Source: Ignavibacteria bacterium (lineage in GTDB: Bacteria; Bacteroidota; Ignavibacteria; Ignavibacteriales; SURF-24). Taken from it: a DNA stretch of 64,000 nt. A model generated the notes under the pieces. That model searched no databases. It was not told the origin of the DNA and worked only from the letters and a program-made list of their open reading frames with translations. The stretch is taken from positions 62,001-126,000 of the forward strand of contig JAAXKN010000007.1 of NCBI GenBank assembly GCA_025612375.1, written 5' to 3'. The position numbers and the translations under genes are program-made. Numbering within the stretch: position 1 is the first letter of the stretch; every line of letters starts with the position of its first letter. Below are positions 52,370 through 61,390 of the stretch, piece by piece.

Positions 52370-55093
52370 CTAGCCCAAAGTCCTTTTGGGAAGCGTAAAA
52401 AGGAAGGTTGAGCCCTCTCCCGGTTCTGATTCAACCCAGATCCTGCCACCGTGCCTTTCAACTATCTTTTTGCATACAGCCAGGCCTATACCTGTACCCG
52501 GGTATTCTTCCCTTTCGTGCAGACGCTGGAAAATGATAAAGATCCTCTCCTTAAACTGCGGATCAATTCCTATTCCGTTGTCATGCACAGAAAAGAGCCA
52601 TTCCTGCCCCCTGTCTTCCGCTTTAACGGTAATTTCCGGTACCTTATTGCTCCTGAACTTCATTGAGTTGCTTATCAGATTCTGAAAAAGCTGCATGAGC
52701 TGAATATCGTCACCCATGACCATGGGAAGAGAGCCATAGGTAATTACCGCGTTGTTATTTTTTATGCTGATCTGAAGATTGTTCAGGACTGTCCTTATAA
52801 TTTCGCCGGCATCAACGGCCGAAAAAGGCTTGCCCCTGGTTGCAACTCTTGAATATTCCAGGAGGTCATGGATGAGCTGCTGCATTCTTTTTGCCCCGTC
52901 GACAGTAAATGCAATAAACTGGTCGGCTTTTTCATCCAGCTGACCTTTATATCGCTTGGCAATCAGCTGCGTATAGCTCGAAATCATTCTAAGAGGCTCC
53001 TGCAGGTCGTGAGAAGCCACGTAGGCAAAATTTTCAAGCTCAGAGTTTGACCTTGCCAGCTCCTCCAGAGTTTTTGTCAGCTTTTCTTCTGCCAGACGCC
53101 TTTCGTCAATTTCATGAACCTTTTCCTGGTGCAGACGCGAGTTTACAATTGCAATTGCAATTCTGTTTGCCAGCTCTTCAAGAAAAGACCTGTCCTTGGA
53201 TGTGTAAGGCTTGCCCGGACGCGTTCTTAATAAGCTCAAAGTACCTATTAACTGCCTGCCTACTTTTAACGGTACTACAAGTATTCCATTAACGCCGTAC
53301 TTTTTAAAGTATTGCGTGTACTCCGGCCTTATTGAATCTTTATTCTCCTGCAGCTCTTTTTCCTGAATAATCAGGCTTTCTGATGTTGCCAGAACCCTCC
53401 CTGAAAGCCCTTTGCCTGATTCCTGAGGAACTGACCTTAAGACTTCATAAATGAGCTTTACGGCCTCATTATCCGGATGGTAAACTGCCGCAGGCTCAAG
53501 ATATTTATTATCATCCGATATAAGCCTTACAACGGCAGCATCTCCAATTAACTCTGAGGCGATCTTTGCGGCATTTTCCAAAACAGCTTTGTAATCAAGC
53601 GTCAGTTCAGCAAAGGTGTTCGAGACCTTTATCAATGTCTCCGCCCTCGACATCTCCTCTTTCAAGGCATCCTCGGCCATTTTCCTTTCTGTTATCTCGC
53701 GAGCAATTCCAAGGATAAAGTCTTCATCCCTCATCCTCATAATGCTGCTTGTTCCCTCCATCCATACCCATTCTCCTTTTGCTGTATGAATGCGGAACTG
53801 CACGGGAGATGGATTTATCCGGTTTATGAATTTTGTAATCTCATCCGGATGCACAAGGTCAGATATTCTCATATTCAGGAGCTCTTCCGGGCTGAATCCG
53901 AGCCTTTTACTGAAAGAGGGACTCGTATAGACAAAGCTCCCCTCTTTTTTCCTGACAGAAACAAGATCGTTTGCATTTTCCGTTATAAGGCGGAATCTTT
54001 CCTCGCTTTCTTTAAGCGCCTCCTCGGCACGTTTTCTTTCGTTAATTTCCACGCCAAGTGCAAGCGCACGTGCGCGTGTGGAAGAAAGCGACTTTACAAC
54101 CGCTGCAAAAAGAAGGCTTATGATTATGCCGGAAAAAAGGATAATGGGAGACTTCTGACTGTCAACGGTTCTTTCAAACATCGGAAGCGTCGAAAACTGC
54201 AGCGTCCAGGTATGACCGTTAATTATAACCTGCTCGGATCTCCTGAATAAATGGTTTTTACTGGTATCCTTTGCCTCCCCCTTAAAGCCGCTGTTATACA
54301 TTAGCTCTCTTTTTGTAGGAAGCTCCCCGTCGTAAATTTTTAATTGAATGTCTGTAAGCCCGCCGCCGAAAATTCCATTTATAAGGTCATTCATCCTGAA
54401 GGGGCTGTATACAAATCCGATTATGGCGCTTCGCCTTTCCTGAACCGTATTTAATTCCACGCCTTTCCTGTAAACCGGCACATACATAAGAAATCCTGAT
54501 TGCACGGCAGTGTTACCTTCCTGAACAAGTCTGACCTTTCCTGTTAAAGCCGTAAGGCCCGAATCCATTGCCAGCGACATGGCTTTCTGCCTTACAGGTT
54601 CAGAATACATGTCATATCCGAATGCCCTCAGGTTAAGTCCCGAAAAAGGCTCCAGATACACAATTGACGTGTATAAGTCACGATTGCCCCCGGGCCATAC
54701 ATGATACTGCGGATACCCCTCTCTCCTTACCTTCTCCTGGTGAGAAGGCAAATCCTGGGGCCTGAGCAGGATGGAAAAACCGATTCCCTGAATTCCAGGC
54801 GAAGTTTCACTGATCAGCAGCCTTTCTACGTAATCATGCCACATCTGCCGCGTGACAGGTTTGGCCACGTCAAAAAGCCCGGCACCTCCAAGCAGTATCT
54901 TTTCGTATTCCTGCATACGCTGCTGAATTACCTGCTTTATCTCATAAACCCTGAATTCAAACCTTTCATTTGCATTTTTTTGTGTGTCATGCCTTGAATC
55001 CATCCATAACCATGCAGTCAGACCCAGGAAGAAAATGAGCGCGGCTATTGCTGTAAAGTTGGAATATTTGTAAACCTTTTGTTGAAGACTCAT
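52370..55093 (-). CDS. membrane-bound hybrid-sensing histidine kinase (CHASE-PAS-GAF-HisKA-HATPase)
   Basis: The 907 aa kinase starts with a membrane helix (about 14-31), then a periplasmic CHASE-type sensor of about 290 residues (with GIQGIGFSILLRPQDLP and FGYDMYSEPVRQKAM), a second helix near 325-345, a PAS domain at about 363-480, a GAF domain at about 495-665, a dimerisation domain with YVASHDLQEPLRMISSY, and an ATPase domain with NLISNSMKFR and GTGIGLAVCKKIVERHGG. No receiver or DNA-binding domain is fused, and no response regulator lies next to it. Signal and partner are unknown. Confidence 0.9.
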   Translation of the reverse strand: MSLQQKVYKYSNFTAIAALIFFLGLTAWLWMDSRHDTQKNANERFEFRVYEIKQVIQQRMQEYEKILLGGAGLFDVAKPVTRQMWHDYVERLLISETSPGIQGIGFSILLRPQDLPSHQEKVRREGYPQYHVWPGGNRDLYTSIVYLEPFSGLNLRAFGYDMYSEPVRQKAMSLAMDSGLTALTGKVRLVQEGNTAVQSGFLMYVPVYRKGVELNTVQERRSAIIGFVYSPFRMNDLINGIFGGGLTDIQLKIYDGELPTKRELMYNSGFKGEAKDTSKNHLFRRSEQVIINGHTWTLQFSTLPMFERTVDSQKSPIILFSGIIISLLFAAVVKSLSSTRARALALGVEINERKRAEEALKESEERFRLITENANDLVSVRKKEGSFVYTSPSFSKRLGFSPEELLNMRISDLVHPDEITKFINRINPSPVQFRIHTAKGEWVWMEGTSSIMRMRDEDFILGIAREITERKMAEDALKEEMSRAETLIKVSNTFAELTLDYKAVLENAAKIASELIGDAAVVRLISDDNKYLEPAAVYHPDNEAVKLIYEVLRSVPQESGKGLSGRVLATSESLIIQEKELQENKDSIRPEYTQYFKKYGVNGILVVPLKVGRQLIGTLSLLRTRPGKPYTSKDRSFLEELANRIAIAIVNSRLHQEKVHEIDERRLAEEKLTKTLEELARSNSELENFAYVASHDLQEPLRMISSYTQLIAKRYKGQLDEKADQFIAFTVDGAKRMQQLIHDLLEYSRVATRGKPFSAVDAGEIIRTVLNNLQISIKNNNAVITYGSLPMVMGDDIQLMQLFQNLISNSMKFRSNKVPEITVKAEDRGQEWLFSVHDNGIGIDPQFKERIFIIFQRLHEREEYPGTGIGLAVCKKIVERHGGRIWVESEPGEGSTFLFTLPKRTLG

Positions 55094-55353
55094 TATGCCC
55101 CATGTAATGATTTAGAAGATCCAGGGATTTCCGGTTACTTAAAATACAAATTTATTTTGATTACGGATATACCTCTGGAGTGCCCACGGTAAATTAACCG
55201 GGGGTTATTATTGTGCTTAATAGACAACACTATTCCCGGGAAGGGAATTCCTTCCAGGCGCCGGGGGAAACAGCCCCTTTTGTCTCAGGCCGAATGCCGT
55301 GCCTACCTGATCTTCAGCCAGAGGCAAAGCTGCCTTCACCAAAAACGCATCTG

Positions 55354-55983
55354 TTAGAGTGCTATTAAAGCCCCCACAATAATCCCTAAGTAGGTAGTGC
55401 TGCTGCTGGAAGTTGAAATTGCGCCGTTTGAGAACGTACTGCCTGAAGAAGGGATTATGTTATAACTTATATTCAGATCGAGATCTACATTAGGAGGCAT
55501 GTGCATCCTTAAGCCGGCCATCGGCGCAAAGCCGAACTTCGATTCCGTATTGCTTTCTTCCAGATTTGATCCGAATATATTAATGTTACTTGAAATTTTT
55601 GTTTTCAGAAAATGTATGCCCAGATCTGCTCCCACATACGGACGCAGATCCCCCTGCATGAAAAGGTATTTTGCCCCAATCAGAACAGGTATTGTGGAAA
55701 ACGTAAAGTCCGCCAGACCCAGTAGGTCATTCTTTGCTCCCCACAGGTAGTAGCCTACAGTTGCCATCAGGCTCAGGTTAGGAGTGGCCAGGTATTCAAA
55801 ATTTCCCTGTCCTCCCCAGCCCAGCTTTGCATTGTCGCTTAAATCACCCGTTGGTATGGCTGTCCCGGCCTGAATCCCGACAAACATTTGACTGCCGTAA
55901 CCCTGATCATAGGTCTGCCCGGAGGAAACCCCGGGACCAAATAAAATGACTAATAACAGCAAAGCCCACACATATCTTTTCAT
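55354..55983 (-). CDS. outer-membrane beta-barrel protein
   Basis: The 209 aa protein has a signal peptide ending in SSGQ. Then come about eight alternating amphipathic strands, for example MFVGIQAGTAIPTG, LMATVGYYLWGA and PVLIGAKYLF, and it ends with TYLGIIVGALIAL, a fair barrel end though not with the usual C-terminal Phe. This pattern fits an 8-stranded OmpA/OmpW-like porin or a surface barrel of the outer-membrane beta-barrel (OMP_b-brl) type. Exact function is unknown. The 260-nt gap on its left holds nothing I can assign. Confidence 0.78.
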   Translation of the reverse strand: MKRYVWALLLLVILFGPGVSSGQTYDQGYGSQMFVGIQAGTAIPTGDLSDNAKLGWGGQGNFEYLATPNLSLMATVGYYLWGAKNDLLGLADFTFSTIPVLIGAKYLFMQGDLRPYVGADLGIHFLKTKISSNINIFGSNLEESNTESKFGFAPMAGLRMHMPPNVDLDLNISYNIIPSSGSTFSNGAISTSSSSTTYLGIIVGALIAL

Positions 55984-56229
55984 ATATATCCCTTTCCATT
56001 ACTTAAGCTCACCAATCTTTATTTAGTCACTGCCTCGACAATTTATTGTAGTCAATACTACAAACAAAATCAAGCTAAGCCGGGCTCCCGATGCCCCCAT
56101 CCCCTTCCATGGGCAGAACTGCCTTTTACCGGTTTAATGCCTTTCAGACAGCCCTTGTTTTTTGTTAACTTATATTATTACGCTTCATGGAATAAACATG
56201 TTTCTTGAATAATTAAACGGAGACTTATT

Positions 56230-56913
56230 ATGAATAGATCAGTAAAATCATTTCTGGCATTGTTCATTATAGCTTCCTTTCTGGCCTCCGGCTGCGGTGC
56301 AAGCAATACCGTAAAAGGCGGCGGCATCGGGGCAGCTGCAGGCGGCGTTATTGGAGGAGTTATTGGAAGTAAAACCGGAAGTACCGCCGTAGGGGCAATA
56401 ATTGGAGCAGCCGTAGGCGGTGCTGCAGGCGCATTGATCGGAAACTATATGGACCGTCAGGCCGAAGAAATGAGGAAAGATCTCGAAGGCGCCAGGGTTG
56501 AAAGAGTTGGCGAAGGAATAAAAATTACGTTCCCATCAGGCATTCTCTTTGCAACAAATAAGTACGACCTGCAGCCCGCGGCTAAAGATGACATTCAAAG
56601 GCTGGCAAAAATCCTGAAAAAATATGCCGATACTAATGTGCTCATTGAAGGGCATACGGATTCCGATGGCTCTGATGCTTATAACCAGACCCTTTCCGAA
56701 AAAAGAGCCTCCTCTGTGGCTTCATTTGCTGAACAGCTAGGCGTGGCAACCTCACGCATAACGACAAAAGGCTATGGAGAAAGCCAGCCCGTTGCAACAA
56801 ACGATTCTCCGGAAGGAAAACAGGCAAACAGACGCGTCGAAGTAGCAGTTTTTGCAAACGACAAGCTTAAAAAAGCTGCTGAAAATGGTAAACTCCCTCC
56901 TGTTAAGGGATAA
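56230..56913 (+). CDS. OmpA-family lipoprotein with glycine-zipper
   Basis: A lipoprotein signal with lipobox LASGC places it in the envelope. Residues 29-75 are a glycine-zipper helix (IGAAAGGVIGGVIGS, AVGAIIGAAVGGAAGALIG). Residues 110-215 are an OmpA/MotB domain that binds peptidoglycan (EGHTDSDGSDAYNQTLSEKR, QANRRVEVAVFAND). The 227 aa length is typical of Pal-like proteins with a YiaD-type layout. It probably links the outer membrane to the cell wall. A strong bidirectional terminator follows. Confidence 0.92.
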   Translation: MNRSVKSFLALFIIASFLASGCGASNTVKGGGIGAAAGGVIGGVIGSKTGSTAVGAIIGAAVGGAAGALIGNYMDRQAEEMRKDLEGARVERVGEGIKITFPSGILFATNKYDLQPAAKDDIQRLAKILKKYADTNVLIEGHTDSDGSDAYNQTLSEKRASSVASFAEQLGVATSRITTKGYGESQPVATNDSPEGKQANRRVEVAVFANDKLKKAAENGKLPPVKG

Positions 56914-56930
56914 CATGATCTTCCCCGCTC

Positions 56931-56969
56931 AAAAAAAAAGTCTCACATTAAAGATGTGAGACTTTTTTT
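56931..56969. terminator. bidirectional intrinsic terminator
   Basis: GTCTCACAT (56940-56948) and ATGTGAGAC (56954-56962) form a perfect 9-bp stem with a 5-nt loop, extended by nine A on the left and seven T on the right. It ends the OmpA gene and the convergent small gene. Confidence 0.88.
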
Positions 56970-56988
56970 CTTAAAACCGATTAAGCTC

Positions 56989-57219
56989 TTATTTGGATTT
57001 TCTGATTTTGTCCTCAGATTTCTCTTTTTCTATCAATGCAACCAGGTGCTCAAATGCCGCCGAGAGGTTTCCTAAGGTACCAGTAAACCTGTAGCAGATA
57101 ATGGCGGCATTGCACAATTTAATGAAACTCTTCCCTGTCGTAGTAAGGCTGTCTTCCGATGTTTCTGAATGTGAGCTGACATAGTCCCGTATTAATGTAA
57201 AGTTGATAACCTTATTCAT
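56989..57219 (-). CDS. small protein of unknown function
   Basis: I do not recognise this 76 aa protein, MNKVINFTLIRDYVSSHSE at its N-terminus. An ATG at 57261 would add 14 residues, but the ATG at 57219 has AGGAG 7 nt upstream and is the better start. The middle has two cysteines (KLCNAAIICYRFTG) and an amphipathic helix, and the C-terminus is Lys/Glu-rich (EKEKSEDKIRKSK). It has no export signal. It shares a bidirectional terminator with the OmpA gene. Confidence 0.55.
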   Translation of the reverse strand: MNKVINFTLIRDYVSSHSETSEDSLTTTGKSFIKLCNAAIICYRFTGTLGNLSAAFEHLVALIEKEKSEDKIRKSK

Positions 57220-57324
57220 GAAACGACTCCTGTGGGAAAAAGCATTTTTAATTTTAGGCAAAGATACTGAAAAAATTTCAACTTAGGCAAAATAATTCAG
57301 TTCAGAAATAAAATATTGTTCAGG

Positions 57325-57360
57325 AAAAAGCTCAGGAAACCTTTCGCGGGCCTCCTGAGC
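57325..57360 (-). terminator. intrinsic terminator of the multihaem cytochrome gene
   Basis: GCTCAGGA (57330-57337) and TCCTGAGC (57353-57360) form a perfect 8-bp stem on both strands; on the minus strand it is followed by TTTTTCC. The stem starts 12 nt past the cytochrome stop. Confidence 0.75.
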
Positions 57361-57372
57361 ATAAATTAACTC

Positions 57373-58863
57373 TTAAGGGTTCAAACCTGAGTGACAGTCG
57401 GTACAAAGCATTTCATTTGAGTAGCCGACATCAACCGGGTGCTTAAAATCAAGTGTGCTGTTCACGTTTGCAGCCTCCAGGCTCTGGGGTGAACCCTGGG
57501 CTACGATTGTATGGCAGAGGTTACAGTCTTTTGAAATCACCTTGCCGTCACTGCTCGTGTGGTTTCCGTCGTGACACCTGAAACATCCCGGGAAATTAAG
57601 ATGCCCGATATTGTTCGCGTAAGCGCTCCACTTAACCCTCATTTCAGGGAAAATATTCTGGCTGAACTGTGTCTGGAGCCCTTTTATTGCCTGGTCAACC
57701 TTTGCCTTGTTCGAAGCATAATAGTTGGTTTCATTATAATGATTAATTACCTGAGTTTTAATGTAATTCATCATAGAATCTGTTGTGGAGAAATCCTTGC
57801 TGAATATTTCCATTGCAAGAGACTTAATGCCCGGAATGTCTTTTGAAACAATGCCGGAATTAATTGCGTTGTTTACAAATACCGAGGGAGGCAGGTAATT
57901 ATGCGACGGACGGTTGTGGCAGTCTATACAGTCCATAACCCTGGTGCCTGCGGTCTGCGGATTCGTGTTGTAATCTGCAACCTTGAAAACAGTTGATTTG
58001 CCGGTTTTTAGGTCGGTATATCTTACCCAAGGGATTGTCTGCCTTTGTTCATCCTTGGCAACGTACTCAATTTTTGTATTGGGATTAATGTGCCAGTGTA
58101 TCCCTTCCTGAAGCCCCAGGGCGCTGATGGAAGGACCTATTTTCAGTACAAGATTTATGTCCCACTCTGAATTTGTATCGTCTGCAAGATAGTGCCTTTC
58201 AAGCGTAAGCTGCCGGGCATAAAACTTTGACGGCCAGTGGCAATGCTCGCAGGTCTCCCTGGCAGGCCTTAAGTTCCTGACAGGAGTTGGAATAGGACGG
58301 GGATACTTGCCTATTGTAACGGCATAAACCTGATATAAGCCGGACATTTTTGATTTTACGTACCAGTTGGCACCCGTTCCAACGTGGCATTCCACGCAGG
58401 CTACCCTTGCATGAGGCGAATGCTGGTAGGCCGTATATTCAGGCTTCATTACAGTATGGCATATTGTGCCGCAGAATTCTACAGACTCCGTAAAGTTAAA
58501 GGCGCCATAGCTCCCTATTGCCGATAATAGAAGAAATAAAGCCGTTCCAATTGCAAAAAATATGAATCCGTTTCTGTGGCGTTCGTTATTCAAATCAATC
58601 TGCGGCCACCTGGTGGGCTCGGCTTCCTTATTCTTCCTTTCCTTGCGCGTCTTGAAATACATGCCTACGGGAATTAATATCAGTCCTACAATTAAAAAAG
58701 CAGGAAGCAGAATGTAAATTACCAGACCCAGATATGAACTTCCCTGCTGAATGAATGCGGAAATTACAAACAGAAATATTATCATTATAGCTGCTATGAT
58801 GGCAATGGTAAGTCCTACAAGAGAAGTCCAGTTGTAAGCCGAAAGAGGATACTTTCTTCGCAT
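57373..58863 (-). CDS. membrane-anchored seven-haem cytochrome c (NapC/NirT-like)
   Basis: The 496 aa protein has three membrane helices (about 15-37, 44-70 and 98-120), then a large domain with seven haem-binding motifs. The first is unusual, CGTICH with three residues between the cysteines (C131-C135); the others are CVECH, CEHCH, CIDCH, CFRCH, CNLCH and CTDCH. The context around the first two (HTVMKPEYTAYQHSPHARV) matches the NapC/NrfH family that takes electrons from quinols. It probably passes electrons to a periplasmic terminal reductase that is not in the window. It is divergent from the alcohol dehydrogenase. Confidence 0.88.
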   Translation of the reverse strand: MRRKYPLSAYNWTSLVGLTIAIIAAIMIIFLFVISAFIQQGSSYLGLVIYILLPAFLIVGLILIPVGMYFKTRKERKNKEAEPTRWPQIDLNNERHRNGFIFFAIGTALFLLLSAIGSYGAFNFTESVEFCGTICHTVMKPEYTAYQHSPHARVACVECHVGTGANWYVKSKMSGLYQVYAVTIGKYPRPIPTPVRNLRPARETCEHCHWPSKFYARQLTLERHYLADDTNSEWDINLVLKIGPSISALGLQEGIHWHINPNTKIEYVAKDEQRQTIPWVRYTDLKTGKSTVFKVADYNTNPQTAGTRVMDCIDCHNRPSHNYLPPSVFVNNAINSGIVSKDIPGIKSLAMEIFSKDFSTTDSMMNYIKTQVINHYNETNYYASNKAKVDQAIKGLQTQFSQNIFPEMRVKWSAYANNIGHLNFPGCFRCHDGNHTSSDGKVISKDCNLCHTIVAQGSPQSLEAANVNSTLDFKHPVDVGYSNEMLCTDCHSGLNP

Positions 58864-58888
58864 TTTTACCTCTTATGATTCAAAAATT

Positions 58889-58970
58889 TTAAAATAAAAT
58901 TTATTTTAAGACATTATAACCAATTTTCCCCAAAATCGGATTCCGTGTCGCAAACTAAAATTTATTTTGA
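58889..58970. promoter_or_regulatory. AT-rich dyads in the cytochrome/alcohol dehydrogenase divergent region
   Basis: The gap 58864-59312 has no gene. Two related palindromic blocks stand out. One is TTAAAATAAA-A-TTTATTTTAA at 58889-58909, an odd-length perfect dyad. The other, TAAAATTTATTTTGA at 58956-58970, repeats its AAAATTTATTTT half. The centres are about 63 bp apart, close to six helical turns, as expected for two dimers of one regulator binding the same face. Both lie 25-110 nt from the cytochrome start and could control it. The rest of the gap is AT-rich with no RNA or repeat I can name. Confidence 0.4.
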
Positions 58971-59312
58971 ACAATATCAACTTTGTTGACTCAAATTTCG
59001 AAACTTTTCCGGACATTCCGTCTTTTTCTGATCATACCGAAGAAAAAATATTAAGCAAAGCAAAAACTGCAGCCATTCTGTGCTTCAAAGCAATTCCGCA
59101 CACTTGCTGCCAGTAAGGCGGACAACAGCTATAAATCTACTATAAAAGCTTTCATAAATTTAATAAATATATTTTCCCGGCAAAAACAAAATGCATTTTC
59201 CAAAGTTTCTAACTTAAAAGGCATACACCCTGCCTTTCCTTTATTCCAATCTATTAACCTTGAATTTGGTTCCAATATTAATAATATAATTATAACAAAA
59301 TCAGGAGGTATG

Positions 59313-60602
59313 ATGAAAGCGGTTGTATTTCATGGAGTTGGTGATATAAGGCTTGAAGAGGTAAAAGAGCCCAGAATAAAAGATCCGCACGATGCAGTGG
59401 TAAAAATTACTTCATGCGCTATCTGCGGGACCGATCTGCACCTTATAAGGGGAACAATGACCGGAATGAAATCCGGTACAATAATAGGCCACGAAGGAAT
59501 CGGTATAGTTGAAGAGGTGGGGCGCGAAGTAAGGAACCTTAAGCCTGGCGACAGAGTAATCATCCCTTCCACTATAGGGTGCGGCTACTGCTCTTACTGC
59601 CGCGCCGGTTACTTTTCGCAGTGCGATAATGCCAACCCTATGGGCAAAAACGCCGGCACTGCCTTTTTCGGCGGCCCCATGATGTCGGGCGCCTTTAACG
59701 GACTCCAGGCCGAGAAGGCACGTATCCCTTTTGCAAACGCGGGACTTGTAAAAATTCCTGACGACGTTACTGACGACGATGCAATCCTGCTTTCGGACAT
59801 ATTTCCTACCGGGTACTTTGGTGCTGAAATGGCAGAGATTAAACACGGCGACACGGTTGCCGTTTTCGGGTGCGGACCTGTGGGGCAGTTTGCAATCCAA
59901 AGCGCATTTTTAATGGGTGCAGGCCGCGTGCTGGCAATAGACAGAATCCCATCCAGACTTCTGATGGCTCAAAACCTGGGGGCCGAAATAATTAACTTCG
60001 ACGACGAGGACCCTGTTGAAGTTATACATGACCTGACCGGTGGTATAGGCGTCGACCGCACGATTGATGCCGTCGGTGTCGATGCCATGCAGCCCGGGAA
60101 AGGGCCGGCACTGAAAAAATCAAGAAAGCTCGAGCACCAGTTCAGAAAGGAAGTCGACCAGGTAGCACCAAGAACAAACCCTCACGGCAATAACTGGATT
60201 CCGGGTAACGGCCCCTCACAGGCTCTCTTATGGCAGATAGATTCAATTGCCAAGGCAGGCACGATGTCGGTTATTGGGGTATACCCGCAGACATTCCAGT
60301 CGTTTCCTTTCGGCATGGTAATGAATAAAAACCTTACAATTAAAACCGGCAACTGCAACCACCGCAAGTATATACCGGTTCTCCTGGAAATGGTCCAGGG
60401 CGGAGTTGTCAGCCCCAGGAAAATTATCACACAGGTCGGAACTCTTGACTCCATAATTAAAGCCTATAAGGCTTTCGACCAAAGAGAGCCGGGCTGGCTG
60501 AAGGTGGAAATTCTTGCTTCTCAGGAGCAGGACATAAAGCGGCAGAAACACCTCGAAGAAGTAACCGCCGGAAACGGGAAATCTTTTGTTCATAATTTCT
60601 GA
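59313..60602 (+). CDS. zinc-dependent alcohol dehydrogenase
   Basis: A medium-chain dehydrogenase of 429 aa. From the ATG at 59310 used for numbering, the catalytic zinc ligands are C39 (CAICGTDLH), H61 and E62 (GHEGIGIVEEVG). The structural zinc cysteines are C91, C94, C97 and C105 (GCGYCSYCRAGYFSQC). The NAD site is VFGCGPVGQF. The long form with an insertion around residues 260-310 resembles glutathione-independent formaldehyde dehydrogenases and related enzymes. I chose the second ATG at 59313 because the AGGAGG ends only 1 nt before 59310. Its substrate cannot be told. It has its own terminator. Confidence 0.88.
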   Translation: MKAVVFHGVGDIRLEEVKEPRIKDPHDAVVKITSCAICGTDLHLIRGTMTGMKSGTIIGHEGIGIVEEVGREVRNLKPGDRVIIPSTIGCGYCSYCRAGYFSQCDNANPMGKNAGTAFFGGPMMSGAFNGLQAEKARIPFANAGLVKIPDDVTDDDAILLSDIFPTGYFGAEMAEIKHGDTVAVFGCGPVGQFAIQSAFLMGAGRVLAIDRIPSRLLMAQNLGAEIINFDDEDPVEVIHDLTGGIGVDRTIDAVGVDAMQPGKGPALKKSRKLEHQFRKEVDQVAPRTNPHGNNWIPGNGPSQALLWQIDSIAKAGTMSVIGVYPQTFQSFPFGMVMNKNLTIKTGNCNHRKYIPVLLEMVQGGVVSPRKIITQVGTLDSIIKAYKAFDQREPGWLKVEILASQEQDIKRQKHLEEVTAGNGKSFVHNF

Positions 60603-60610
60603 TTTTTTGC

Positions 60611-60648
60611 ATGCGGGAAGATTTTTTTTCATCTTCCCGCATTTTTTT
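60611..60648 (+). terminator. intrinsic terminator of the alcohol dehydrogenase gene
   Basis: ATGCGGGAAGAT (60611-60622) and ATCTTCCCGCAT (60631-60642) make a perfect 12-bp stem with an 8-nt T-rich loop, followed by six further T. It begins 8 nt past the stop. Confidence 0.9.
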
Positions 60649-60659
60649 GAAATTTTGTC

Positions 60660-60703
60660 TTGACAATTCAAAAAAACGGATTTATTTTTGAATGGCAATT
60701 CAA
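60660..60703 (+). promoter_or_regulatory. tetR promoter with overlapping operator
   Basis: TTGACA (60660-60665) and, after 17 bp, TATTTTTG (60683-60690), which also matches the Bacteroidetes -7 consensus TAnnTTTG. Overlapping and following it are inverted repeats: ATTCAAAAA near 60667-60675 with TTTTTGAAT at 60685-60693, and TTGAAT-ggca-ATTCAA at 60688-60703. The ATTCAA/TTGAAT half-site occurs three times. This is the layout of an autorepressed TetR promoter. Confidence 0.6.
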
Positions 60704-60718
60704 TAATGCAGGTGCATG

Positions 60719-61306
60719 ATGAGATTAAAAGAAGGAAATAAGGGAAACGATATCTTGGTAGCAGCTATAAAGGTGTTTGCCGAAAGCGGATACCATAACG
60801 CCAAGATCCACAAAATTGCTGAACTTGCCGGCGTGGCTACAGGAAGCATATACGTTTACTATAAAAATAAGGAAACCATACTGCAGAAGATCTTCTCTCA
60901 GCTCTGGGAAAGGCTTTATAACGAACTGAATGCTGTTTCTAAACGCACGGACATAAACTCGGTTGAAAAAGTTGACGCGCTGATGGACCTTCTTTTTGAC
61001 ATGTTTATACAGGATCCTGCACTTGCTGTCGTTTTTGTGAACGAACAGAACTACCTGGTCCAGAAAAGCCCGAAGGAATTTACACCCTATTACCAGAAGT
61101 TTATCGACCTGGGTGAATGCATTGTTGTTGAGGGAATTAACAACTCCACCTTTACACCCGACATAGACGTAAAGATAATCAGATCCTTCATCTTCGGCGG
61201 ACTGCGCCTGCTCCTGCACCAGTGGGCACAGGATCCTCAGGAATACCCTCTGGATAAGATCAGACACGACGTAAAATATTTCAGTAAACGAGGATTACAG
61301 AAGTAA
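60719..61306 (+). CDS. TetR-family transcriptional repressor
   Basis: Of 195 aa, the N-terminal ~50 form the helix-turn-helix (AAIKVFAESGYHNAKIHKIA, AGVATGSIYVYYKNKE), a classic TetR pattern of the AcrR type. The C-terminal ~140 residues are the ligand-binding helices. Two ATGs lie side by side at 60716 and 60719; the second has CAGG at a better distance. Its operator-like repeats sit just upstream, and the efflux operon follows, so it probably represses the TolC-HlyD-permease genes and itself. Confidence 0.92.
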   Translation: MRLKEGNKGNDILVAAIKVFAESGYHNAKIHKIAELAGVATGSIYVYYKNKETILQKIFSQLWERLYNELNAVSKRTDINSVEKVDALMDLLFDMFIQDPALAVVFVNEQNYLVQKSPKEFTPYYQKFIDLGECIVVEGINNSTFTPDIDVKIIRSFIFGGLRLLLHQWAQDPQEYPLDKIRHDVKYFSKRGLQK

Positions 61307-61310
61307 AAAT

Positions 61311-61337
61311 CTGAGGCTGAAGCCTTAGTTAAATTTT
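61311..61337 (+). terminator. weak hairpin between tetR and the tolC-like gene
   Basis: CTGAGGC (61311-61317) and GCCTTAG (61322-61328) form a 7-bp stem with one G-U pair and a TGAA loop, followed by TTAAATTTTTTT. It could reduce read-through from tetR into the efflux genes. Confidence 0.5.
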
Positions 61338-61390
61338 TTTGCTTTATTATTGAATCCTGATTCATTATACAATAATACAGGTTACTATTG

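Noticed and set aside
53786-54250. 154-codon open frame on the plus strand inside the large histidine kinase gene
   Set aside because: It is antisense to the PAS domain and the membrane helix region and has a composition typical of a reverse-complement shadow.
59412-59900. 162-codon open frame on the minus strand inside the alcohol dehydrogenase gene
   Set aside because: It is antisense to the zinc-ligand region and shows no recognisable domain; the plus-strand gene explains the sequence.
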